NCBI GenBank assembly: GCA_965218775.1
Contig: CBDCLS010000005.1
Location: forward strand, 310,001-374,000
Source of the DNA: CAUZIZ01 sp965218775
Lineage (GTDB): Bacteria > Acidobacteriota > UBA6911 > RPQK01 > JAJDTT01
Reading direction: 5' to 3'
DNA length: 64,000 nucleotides
The position numbers were made by a program, and so were the translations under genes. Of this stretch, positions 27,526 to 35,857 are shown in pieces. How positions within the stretch are numbered: the first letter of the stretch is position 1; each line of letters opens with the position of its first letter. The notes under the pieces were generated by a model. The model was not told where the DNA came from. It saw only the letters and a program-made list of their open reading frames with translations, and searched no databases.

Positions 27526-27534
27526 ATCAAAGAG

Positions 27535-28800
27535 ATGGAAATGTTGACTTTAGATGCTCCCCTTTCCAAAGTCGGTATCCTCACTGTCCTGGTGATGTGG
27601 AGCCTATCTTTCCAAGCCAGCGCGGAGATCATATCCGTATCGACCCCCTTTGTTGCTCCTGAAGGGCAGTATGTCACCCAGAAGGACCGTTACTACAGAT
27701 TTCGCATCCCGGGCTTGATCGTGGCACCTGACGGATCGGTCCTGGCTTTTGCTGAAGCTCGCCGCGGGGATGGCAGCGATCCAAGGACCGATGAGAACGC
27801 ACCCATCGACATGACCATGCGGCGAAGCACCGACCAGGGTCGTACCTGGGAGCCCCTGGTGGTGATCGATTCAGGATTTCGCCCCAATGGTGACCTGGTC
27901 GATTTCGGGGATCCCACACCGGTAGTGGATGTGACCACAAAGACGGTCTTCTTGTTCTATGGACAGTGGCCAGACATTGGTCCGCAGGTCGTCAAGCAGG
28001 GCCAGAGTTCAGACCCTGCTGACGGGAATCAGGTCGTCTGGGTACGTTCCAGTTCCGATAACGGCAAGACCTGGTCGGAACCCAAACAGATCCTCTATCC
28101 GGACGAGCCCGACGAAACCCCCGACGGACTCTACTGGCGACAAGCCGAACCGGGTCCAGGAAACGGGATCCAGCTCAAGTGGCAGGATGGTGTCGATTGG
28201 CGCCAGGGACGACTGGTAGTTCCTGCCAAGCGCTCCGGCTCCAGCACCCGAGAGGGTCCGTCCACTGTCGCGCCCTTCGTCTACTTTTCGGACGACCACG
28301 GAATCACCTGGGAGGTTGGCGCGGCCACGGCTGGGCCTGAGGCCAACGAGGATGAAGTCGTCGAGTTGGCCGACGGGAGGCTGCTGTTGGACGGACGTCA
28401 GAACGATGGCAATTTTCGGCGCCGCCACCTCAGTAGGGATGGCGGACTCACCTGGTCGGTTGACCGGCCGGACAACCTGTCTCTGACGCCAGTAGATGGC
28501 TCCTTGATCCGATACTCTGCCACGCGCTCCGGTCATGACAGAGATCGGATCCTTTTCTCCGCAGCGCGGGGAAAAGGTGGCCTCAATCGCAACAATATCA
28601 CCGTCTGGACCAGCTACGACGAAGGACGAAACTTCATCAATCCCGTCCAATTGAATAGTGGATTCGCCGCCTACTCGGTGCTCGCGCGTCTAGCGGACGG
28701 GACCATCGGACTCCTGGTAGAGACGGCTAGCGGCAAGGCTGAAAGATATGGCGAGATCACGTTCTACCGCTTCGACCTTGCTGAACTGGAGTCGAGGTAA
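27535..28800 (+). CDS. Exo-alpha-sialidase (GH33-type), secreted
   Basis: 421 aa with a signal peptide (VGILTVLVMWSLSFQASA). The Arg-triad motif FRIP is present at about 56-59 in YYRFRIPGLIVAPDG. Asp boxes RSTDQGRTW, SSDNGKTW, SDDHGITW and SRDGGLTW follow at regular spacing. AFAEARRGDGSD after FRIP carries the expected acidic residue region, and the nucleophile Tyr and Glu should lie in the second half (GPEANEDEVVEL). Such enzymes release terminal sialic acids from glycans. The HAD and aldo-keto reductase genes follow on the same strand with 11 bp and -8 bp spacing, so the three form a likely operon. Confidence 0.85.
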   Translation: MEMLTLDAPLSKVGILTVLVMWSLSFQASAEIISVSTPFVAPEGQYVTQKDRYYRFRIPGLIVAPDGSVLAFAEARRGDGSDPRTDENAPIDMTMRRSTDQGRTWEPLVVIDSGFRPNGDLVDFGDPTPVVDVTTKTVFLFYGQWPDIGPQVVKQGQSSDPADGNQVVWVRSSSDNGKTWSEPKQILYPDEPDETPDGLYWRQAEPGPGNGIQLKWQDGVDWRQGRLVVPAKRSGSSTREGPSTVAPFVYFSDDHGITWEVGAATAGPEANEDEVVELADGRLLLDGRQNDGNFRRRHLSRDGGLTWSVDRPDNLSLTPVDGSLIRYSATRSGHDRDRILFSAARGKGGLNRNNITVWTSYDEGRNFINPVQLNSGFAAYSVLARLADGTIGLLVETASGKAERYGEITFYRFDLAELESR

Positions 28801-28811
28801 TCGTTGGGAAA

Positions 28812-29573
28812 ATGCCTTCAAAGCTTGTCTCCTGCGCAAGGATCATGATTCCCTACGGTGAAATCCGAACCCTCTCGCTGGACGTCGGCAACACGCTTAT
28901 TTCCATTGACTTTCCCCGCATCTCCTCGGAATTGCAGGCACGAGGCTTCGAAGTAAGTCCCAAGGATCTAAGGCGAGCCGAGGCGGCTTCCCGCCCCACG
29001 TTTTCCAGCCGGATGGGTAAGACATCGGGCAGGGTTGACTACTCCTTCGGGAGCTATTTGGAAACAGTCCTGTCACACGCGAACTTTTCACAGTGTCCGG
29101 AAGAGGAGGAGATCGTTTCCCTGGCGGCCGATCTGGCCGAGGCATTGGAAACCGAGGGCAAGGCGAATCGAATCTGGCGCTGGGTACTGCCGGGTGTTCC
29201 GGAAGCACTGGAGAGCTTTCGCTCACTAGGCCTGAAGCTGGTGGCTCTGAGCAACTCCGACGGTACCGCCGAGCTCAGCCTCAAAGAGGCCGGCTTGAGA
29301 AACTACTTTTCCACCGTGATTGACTCAGCAATCGTTGGCTATGAAAAACCGCACCCGCGGATCTTCGAACACGCCCTCTCTGCTTCGGGCGCGCGAAAGG
29401 AGAGCACCCTCCACGTGGGTGATCTTTACCACCCCGACGTAGAGGGAGCCCGCAATGCCGGCCTCCACGCACTGCTCTTGGATCCCTTTGGAGACTGGGA
29501 ACTGGAGAACTGTGAGTCTCTTCCAGATCTTTCGGCGCTGGCAGTGATGCTCCGGGAGGCCCAAGATGCGTAG
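28812..29573 (+). CDS. HAD-superfamily hydrolase-like protein with altered motif I
   Basis: 253 aa, HAD subfamily IA. Motif I reads LSLDVGNTLI: the nucleophile D24 is present, but the second Asp of DxD is Gly26. Motif II is LVALSNSDG, motif III is the Lys in GYEKPHPRIFEHAL and motif IV is HVGDLYHPDVEGARNAG. The missing general acid/base predicts weak or altered phosphatase activity, though DxG variants exist in the family. The start at 28812 lacks a good ribosome site; ATG 28845 after AAGGA is an alternative. The gene overlaps the next one by eight bases. Confidence 0.8.
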   Translation: MPSKLVSCARIMIPYGEIRTLSLDVGNTLISIDFPRISSELQARGFEVSPKDLRRAEAASRPTFSSRMGKTSGRVDYSFGSYLETVLSHANFSQCPEEEEIVSLAADLAEALETEGKANRIWRWVLPGVPEALESFRSLGLKLVALSNSDGTAELSLKEAGLRNYFSTVIDSAIVGYEKPHPRIFEHALSASGARKESTLHVGDLYHPDVEGARNAGLHALLLDPFGDWELENCESLPDLSALAVMLREAQDA

Positions 29574-30408
29574 CCATCTGGCGTACAATCAGGTATCAAT
29601 TCCCTCCTTTATGTACGGGACCGCGTGGAAAAAGGAATCCACGACTCAACTCGTTCTACTAGCGGTGTCCGCTGGCTTCACGGCAATCGACACGGCCAAT
29701 CAAATTATCCACTACCACGAGGCCCTCGTGGGTGAAGCCCTACTGGACCTTGGGCGCAAAGGGATCAAACGGGAAGCCCTTTTTCTCCAGACCAAATTCA
29801 CCCCTGCCGGCGGGCAGGATCATCGGACCCCGTATGATGCTTCTGCAGAGATCACGACTCAGGTGCATCAGTCTTTCGAGAGCTCGCTGGAGCACCTCCA
29901 TACCGACTACATTGATTCATATGTGCTGCATGGACCGTATTCACGGGTGGGCCTCGGGGAAGCCGATTGGGAGGTCTGGTCCGCAATCGAAAAGATCTAC
30001 GAGTCCGGTAGAGCCAAGATGATCGGCATAAGCAACGTCAATCCTGAACAGCTCGCGCTGCTGTGTGAACAAGCGACGATAAAACCCATGGTCGTACAGA
30101 ACCGCTGCTTCGCCGTTTTGGAATGGGATCAAGAGGTCAGAGAGATTTGCCAGGCCAACGGAATCATCTATCAGGGGTTTTCACTATTGACGGCGAATCG
30201 AGGTGTCCTGGGAGATCCTGAAGTGCAGCAGATTGCCAGTCGTCTAGATTCAAGTCCTGCTCAAGTCATCTTTCGGTTCGCCATGGAGGTGGGAATGCTT
30301 CCTTTGACCGGAACGACCAAGGAGCAGCATATGAAGGACGATCTACAAGCGGAGAATCTCGAGCTCACCCTTGATCAAACCCGCCGTATCCTGCGGATGG
30401 CCGTGTAG
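29566..30408 (+). CDS. Aldo/keto reductase
   Basis: 280 aa, NAD(P)H-dependent carbonyl reductase, cytoplasmic. The catalytic tetrad is recognisable: Asp in TAIDTANQ, Tyr in IIHYHEALVGEAL, Lys in LFLQTKF and His in SYVLHGPYS. The cofactor region near the C-terminus reads LPLTGTTKEQHMKDDL. Its ATG lies inside the end of the HAD gene (overlap 8 bp), so it is translationally coupled to it. The substrate is unknown; sugar aldehydes are plausible given the sialidase upstream. Confidence 0.87.
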   Translation: MRSHLAYNQVSIPSFMYGTAWKKESTTQLVLLAVSAGFTAIDTANQIIHYHEALVGEALLDLGRKGIKREALFLQTKFTPAGGQDHRTPYDASAEITTQVHQSFESSLEHLHTDYIDSYVLHGPYSRVGLGEADWEVWSAIEKIYESGRAKMIGISNVNPEQLALLCEQATIKPMVVQNRCFAVLEWDQEVREICQANGIIYQGFSLLTANRGVLGDPEVQQIASRLDSSPAQVIFRFAMEVGMLPLTGTTKEQHMKDDLQAENLELTLDQTRRILRMAV

Positions 30409-30542
30409 AGGGCAGCCCTGTGGGAAAGCATCGGAGACCGGTCGCCTTGTGGCGGCTCGAGCCACTTGCACCGCAGGACATCCCCGATTTCCGGCCACTG
30501 ACCCTACCGTCTATCGTCTGAAGACCTGGGAGTATTAATGCC

Positions 30543-31226
30543 ATGACCGTCAGAAAATTTTTGGACTACTTGATCGCTGCCATATCGGGCTGGACGGTAG
30601 TTCAGGCGGGCAAGTTCCTGGCCGAAAAGGATTTCTGGTTTGTCGAGATTGCCCCTCCGATCGTCGCCGTGGCGACCTTCTTCCTACTGCATCGGCTCGA
30701 GAGTCTTTTGGTTCAAAACAATCATTTGATGCGACAATGGATTATCGCAGTGGCCAGATTCGAGGGTCGGTGGATCGGCTACTCGAGACGGCATGGCCGG
30801 AACCACTATGGCATCTTCCACCTGAGGTACGACAAGGAAAAAGGGCAGCATTTCGTTGACGGGAATTCCTTTATCGATTCGGGGGAGCTTGTCGCGAGCT
30901 GGCACAGTTAGGGCGTAAATTTCGATAAACACACGCTCCAGCTTGACTACAAATTCTCTGGGGAGAGTAGATCGAAGGCGCTATCCAGAGGTAAGAATAA
31001 AACATTCTCGATCCAAGGGTGGTCCTTTTTTGAGTTCTTTCGATCCGATCTTCGTCAAGGGGCTGGGTACTTCATCAACTTTCACCCCAAACCGAAAAGA
31101 CGCCAAGTCAGACTCGAACGCCTCACGGACAAAGTGATTGCTGAGCTTCGGAAAAAAAGCTTTCCAAAGGACAGCAAGATTCAAGTAGAGCTCGGCGCTG
31201 GCTCCAGCAGTCAACGAGGAACTTGA
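30543..31226 (+). pseudogene. Two-TM plus beta-rich domain protein with in-frame TAG
   Basis: One frame runs from ATG 30543 to TGA 31226, broken only by TAG at 30909-30911. Before the stop are two hydrophobic segments (about 8-25 and 38-52) and FEGRWIGYSRRHGRNHYGIF. After it are HTLQLDYKFSGESRSKALS, GYFINFHPKPKRRQVRLERL and a basic tail. Together they resemble membrane proteins with two helices and a small beta-barrel, such as the Cap15-like effectors of anti-phage systems, but there is no cyclase gene nearby. CAG to TAG is the simplest lesion. The family match is tentative. Confidence 0.5.
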
Positions 31227-31227
31227 G

Positions 31228-31428
31228 ATGAAACGCCGAACCTTTGCCAAGCTGTTGGGATTGGGAACGGGCCCCTTCGGCCTCTGGCAATCCGCTGAAG
31301 GCACGCAGGAAACTGGAGCGGGACCGAGGACACCTCCTCCTCTGCCACCCACCCTCTGCCCCCGGCTTCGGAGTTCTCAGGTTCAGTCTAGGGTGTATTC
31401 CGGCTCGGAATGCTCTGGCCGACATTGA
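31228..31428 (+). pseudogene. Orphan Tat-signal stub
   Basis: Begins MKRRTFAKLLGLGTGPFGLW, a twin-arginine-type signal start, then runs into low-information Pro/Arg-rich sequence and stops after 66 codons. Probably the 5' end of a deleted Tat-exported enzyme. A small real protein is less likely. Confidence 0.35.
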
Positions 31429-31466
31429 CTTGACAGCTCCGTCGCTTGCACCTCAGGCTTCCCAGC

Positions 31467-32252
31467 ATGAGCGACGAACGAACATCCTCTCCCATGGTGG
31501 TCGATCTCAAGGGACGGACGGCCGTCGTAACTGGAGGTGGCACCGGCATCGGCCGATCCGTCTCCTTGGCTCTTGCACGCTGTGGTGCGTCGTTGGTGAT
31601 CAACTACAGCCAGAGCCAGACCGAGGCCGAGCAGACCGCTCAGACGATCCAGCAAAACGGGGGTTGGGCCGTGACGGTGCGAGCAGATGTGAGGAAGGAG
31701 GAACAGGTAGCCGCCCTGATGGAGGCTGCGGTAGACACTTTCGGTGGCCTGGAGATCGTGGTGGCCAACGCTGGGGCACCCGGAAAGGCCCATCTCACCA
31801 GCGATCTTACCGAGGAGCAGTGGGAGGGGGACTTGAGCATCAACTGCAGAAGCGCCTTCTTCTGCGTGAAGCACGCTATGTCCCACCTTCCCGACGGGCG
31901 GGGACGCATCATCCTCACCGGTTCCATGAGTGCCCGCACCGGGGCCACGCCAGGTGCCCTCACCTACGTCGCGTCCAAGGCCGCACTTGAGGGCATGACC
32001 CGAAATTGGGCTCAGGAATTCGGGCCACGAGGTATCACCGTCAACACCATCTCCCCTGGAATCATTCACACCCGCATCCACGACCGGGGAACTTCGCCTG
32101 AGCGGTATCAGCACCTGATCGGGCGCATTCCGCTGGGACGGGACGGCCAGCCTGAGGATTGTGTCGGCACCTATCTGCTGTTGGCAAGCGATGAAGGCAG
32201 CTTCATCACCGGCCAGGTGATCGAGGTGGGTGGTGGAATGCTGGCATCGTGA
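31467..32252 (+). CDS. Short-chain dehydrogenase/reductase
   Basis: 261 aa from ATG 31467. Cofactor motif TGGGTGIG near residue 19, NAG motif in VVANAGAPG, catalytic Ser in ILTGSMSARTG and YxxxK in LTYVASKAALEGM; the C-terminus ITGQVIEVGGGMLAS is typical of classical SDRs such as 3-oxoacyl-ACP or sugar-alcohol reductases. The in-frame TTG at 31446 is less likely. The substrate cannot be assigned. Confidence 0.88.
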   Translation: MSDERTSSPMVVDLKGRTAVVTGGGTGIGRSVSLALARCGASLVINYSQSQTEAEQTAQTIQQNGGWAVTVRADVRKEEQVAALMEAAVDTFGGLEIVVANAGAPGKAHLTSDLTEEQWEGDLSINCRSAFFCVKHAMSHLPDGRGRIILTGSMSARTGATPGALTYVASKAALEGMTRNWAQEFGPRGITVNTISPGIIHTRIHDRGTSPERYQHLIGRIPLGRDGQPEDCVGTYLLLASDEGSFITGQVIEVGGGMLAS

Positions 32253-32349
32253 GATCAGAGCCTTTTAACGTCTTCAGGAATTCTCTACACTTGGCCATGT
32301 GCGTTAGCCTCTCCGCAGATTCTGCCCTACCCTAGCGGCTGCCTCTTCA

Positions 32350-32373
32350 GTGGCGGTGGTCTCCAGGCCGCCG
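32350..32373 (-). repeat. Fragment of family I repeat
   Basis: GGTGGTCTCCAGGCCGCCGT matches, as complement, the right end of the family I copies at 24206-24285 and 41861-41937. It lies just beyond the 3' end of the glycoside-hydrolase-like gene. Confidence 0.5.
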
Positions 32374-32386
32374 TAGGCGTAATTCA

Positions 32387-34150
32387 TCAGAGGCGGCTCC
32401 GGAGATCCCGAATCGCGCGCAGCATGAGGTTGATCCCCTCCAGAGTCTTGGGTTGCGCCCCCTTCCGGGCCTGGAGAGAGCGTTTCTCGATCTGGTCCAG
32501 CTGCACACTGTTTTCCCCGGACAGGGAGATTTCTCCCAGGTACTGCCACCGCCCCCCTTTCGAGGGGACTCCCCAGGCCCGTCGCGAGGAGATTCTGAGG
32601 ATTTCGCGCAAGGCAACAAGGTCGTCGCCCAGATGTGGAGGAGTACTGAGCCCAAAGAAGCGCTGCTGGATCCGACTACGGACTTCTTGGTTGGTCAGCG
32701 CTGGGTTCCAGGTAAGTTCGCGATGGACGAAATGATTGAGATTGTAGGGCAGCAGATCCGTCGGCAAGGGGATCTTGCTGTAGAAAGCACCCGCGAAGAA
32801 ACCGGGGGAGAAGCTGGAGATGCAGCCGTACCATCCCTCTCTGCCTGCTCTTTGAATATCGGAGATCATCTGATCCAGCGGCTTTCGGTCATGGTATTTC
32901 CAGATCATGACGCGGTCGGAAAAGTGGGGAGCCGGAAGGCGCTTGCCTCCAGGAGCCGGAAACTCCCAACTGTTCCGGGCCTCCATCCACTCAAACCGAG
33001 GATCCTTCATCTGGCGGATTCTTTCGTAGTACGCCGGATCCTCCTGGTGAGGTGTGTAGCCGATGGTATAGGCGAGCCTGGTCCGAGGATGGTCCGTCCA
33101 GATCCTGTCCATGATCTCCTCTACCAGGTTGAGCTGGTATTGGCCAAACATACGGCTCCCAGCATCATCAACTGGCACCCGGCAACGCTCGCAGGCACAT
33201 TTCCCCAGTTCGTCGGCAGACTCGATGAAAAGGCCGTCCGCCTCGGGCAGCGCGTCGAACATCTCCTGATAATAGGAAATCAGGGCCTGACGCGACTCGG
33301 GATGGGAAGGACACAGAGACCAGGTACCTCGGTTGAAGTCCTGGCCCTCGGCCTGCTGGACACCCTGCTTCATCGTATCGGCGCGAAGATGGGTCAGAAA
33401 CCGGGTGCCCGCCCAGCTCCCCAGGGCACCACCCAGATAGATCTTCAAGCCGAGGTCATGCGCACTGTGTATCACCTTGCGTAGATCTTCTACCGTTCCA
33501 AGTCGGCTGTCCTCGGTAGAATCATAACCACCGTTGTCGACCTTGTAGCTTTGGGGGAACTTCCTGCTCGGAAAATGCCCAGAAGCCCAGAAGTAGATCC
33601 TGTCAATCCCATCCCGGACGAAGCTCTCGAAGACCTTTTGATAGTCCTCGGGAGCGTATTCATCCTCGTTGCCCCAGATAGTCAAGAGATAGACGGGCCT
33701 GCCCAGCATTCGCGGCTCCCGTACCGTGGTCTGTCCACGAAGGCGCAGATCCTCGGAATCTCCTTCTATCAGGAAGTCTCGCAGGTACCGGGCCCCATTG
33801 TAGACACCGCGCTCACTGCTACTCACCACCAGCAGCCGCGCCGGCTTCCCGCTTTGAGGGACCAGGATAAAGCCTTGCTCGTCCAGAGAATGTAGCCGCT
33901 CGACAGCCTGACGGTCCTCGCCCAGGCTCAGTCCCGATCTTCTAAGCGATTCCAGAGTCGTCAGGACAATGGAGGGCCCTCCGGGGAACACCGCAGACGG
34001 CGTCTTCTGCCACGAAACAGGAAGATCTACTCCTGTCCAGCGTCGTACTGTCTTGGGGATGGTCTCTGCCGCAAGCGTCAACAGACGCGAGCACTGGCCA
34101 TCTTGAAGGATCACGACTGAGGCCGCGTACTCCCGGCCACTCAGCCGCAA
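32387..34150 (-). pseudogene. Glycoside-hydrolase-like protein (GH20/GH67-type), 5' end lost
   Basis: About 587 readable residues. The N-terminal part (YAASVVILQDG..LAAETIPKTVRRWTGVDLP) matches the alpha/beta pre-domain of GH20/GH67-like enzymes. The barrel follows with DGIDRIYFWASGHF, LGLKIYLGG, DGLFIESADELGKCACERCR and MIWKYHDRKPLD. The upstream codons are not in the same frame: PNFVIEVNPNGIA in the neighbouring frame looks like the preceding strand. About 28 bp upstream begins an IS256 copy. The 5' end is therefore frameshifted and cut off from its promoter and signal. TTG 34150 is only the first possible codon of the frame. Confidence 0.65.
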
Positions 34151-34186
34151 TGCCGTTGGGATTGACCTCGATTACAAAGTTGGGAA

Positions 34187-35524
34187 GTAGCGTAACTTCT
34201 TTTCTGTAAATTCTGGTCAGGCCTGGGTCGGAAAGACAGAGGTCTGGGACAGGATTCTCCAAAAACAGAAACGTCTATCTGGCAAGGAGAATCAAATGAA
34301 CCCAGACCTGGAAAAGAGAGTACCACGGGAGATCCTGGCGGAGTTGATCGAGGAAGGAACAGAAGCCTTTCGAGGAATCCTGGAGAAGCTGTTCAACGTG
34401 GCCATGCAGTTGGAAAGAAGCGAGTTTCTGGGAGCGGAAGCGTACGAGAGAACAGCCAGTCGGCGAGGCTATCGAAACGGATTCAAAGGCAAGCGGATTC
34501 AGACTCGAGTGGGAGAGCTGCACTTGGAGATTCCACAGGTGCGTGGGTTGAGGTTTTATCCCAAGTCGCTGGAGAGGGGTTGCCGTTCGGAGAAGGCCCT
34601 GAAGCTGGCCATTGCCGAGATGTATGTGATGGGAGTCTCGACGAGGAAAGTCACCGAGATCACGGAGCAGCTGTGTGGGTTGGAGATCTCGGCCACCCAG
34701 GTCTCGAGAGTGGCCGGGATGCTGGACGAAGAGCTGGAAGAGTTTTGAAGCCGGGAGCTGGGAGAGTATCCGATCGTGTATCTGGATGCCCACTACGAGA
34801 AGGTTCGAAGAGGCGGCAGGGTGCAGGACGTGGCCATCCTGAAAGCCATAGGAGTCAATCGTTTCGGAACGCGGGAGGTGTTGGGTCTGAGCACCAGGAT
34901 CAGTGAAGCGGAGGTGCATTGGCGAGGGTTTCTGGGAGATCTGCACAAGCGTGGACTGAGAGGGGTCGAGCTGTTTGTCAGTGACGATCACGAAGGACTG
35001 AAGGCGGCCAGGCGGGCAGTTTATCCGTCGGTGCCCTGGAACCGTTGTCAGTTTCACCTGAGTAAAAACGCCCAACAATATGCTCGCCGCAAAGAGGACA
35101 AGCCCCGCATCGCCCAGGCCATGCGGGACATTTTCGATGCCCCGTCTCGAGAAGATGCCGAGGAGCTCAAGGGTAAAGTCGTCAAGAAGTTCGAAAAGAT
35201 TGCACCGGAGTTCGTGAGCTGGCTGGAAGAGAACGTGGATGAAGGGCTGACAGTGTTTGATTTTCCGAGGAGCTGGTGGCGAAGGATCCGAACCATCAAC
35301 GGACTGGAGAGACTGCACCGGGAGATCCGGAGACGAACCCGGGTGGTGGGAATCTTTCCCCACGAAGCGTCGGCGCTGCGGCTCATCTCGGCTGTGCTTG
35401 CAGAGATACACGAGGAGTGGTTAACCGGCCGGCAATACCTGAACCTGGCCGGCTGGAAAACACAAGTGGAGCAATTCTTCCCTACAGGCCCTAAAGAAAA
35501 TTACAGAAAAACGGTTGCTTAACC
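34187..35524 (+). mobile_element. IS256-family insertion sequence with 9-bp target duplication
   Basis: 1338 bp. AGTTGGGAA stands directly outside both ends (34178-34186 and 35525-35533), an 8-9 bp duplication as expected for this family. Ends are imperfect inverted repeats sharing TTTTCTGTAA about 14 bases in. It contains a single transposase gene with a nonsense codon. The insertion separates the minus-strand glycoside-hydrolase-like gene from its upstream DNA. Confidence 0.88.
34296..35522 (+). pseudogene. IS256-family transposase with in-frame TGA
   Basis: 408 codons, one frame with TGA at 34746-34748. Family marks are GYRNGFKGKRIQTRVGELHL, LDAHYEKVRRGGRVQ, SDDHEGLKAARRAVYP with NRCQFHLSKNAQ, and the C-terminal INGLERLHREIRRRTRVVGI then FPHEASALRLISAVL. 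The stop falls in EEF*SRELGEYP where relatives have F-Arg-x-R, so CGA to TGA is the simplest change. The transposase is probably inactive unless read through. Confidence 0.88.
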
Positions 35525-35607
35525 AGTTGGGAACCGTCGGCGGCAGGACTAGGCTGAAACTTCATCGGCGAGGAGATCATGCAAGTGTCGCCAACTGACA
35601 GAATCGT

Positions 35608-35747
35608 GACCGTGAGGGAGTAGGGTCTGGTGCTTCAACTTATTGGTAGATAAGTAGTTAAGATTGATTGAAATACCTGTTGTGAACGGGTTTCGATCTT
35701 AGACGACGGGTCTAGAGTCAGCCGTTCGGACCTGCTCTCTCACGGTC
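35608..35747. repeat. 140-bp inverted-repeat element (family F) in intergenic DNA
   Basis: GACCGTGAGGGAGTAGG at 35608 is imperfectly inverted at the right end, where the complement reads GACCGTGAGAGAGCAGG ending at 35747. It fills most of the 324-bp gap between the IS256 copy and the sulfatase gene. No gene was seen there. Confidence 0.65.
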
Positions 35748-35857
35748 CAGACTTGATATTGCGCTTCGCAACCCGAGAACCTAGAATTCCCTGAAGCCGG
35801 AGATCAGGCTAAACCGTTTCGCTGAGGCATCCGGCAAGCCATCTCCGTACGACATGA

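Noticed and set aside
30960..31137. Separate small ORF at 30943-31137
   Set aside because: The reading frame of the gene starting at 30543 continues through this stretch after a single TAG with better protein-like sequence.
32453..33484. 343-codon plus-strand ORF
   Set aside because: It lies opposite the glycoside-hydrolase-like gene, whose motifs are clear.
34275..35411. 378-codon minus-strand ORF
   Set aside because: It is antisense to the IS256 transposase. The transposase frame carries all family motifs.
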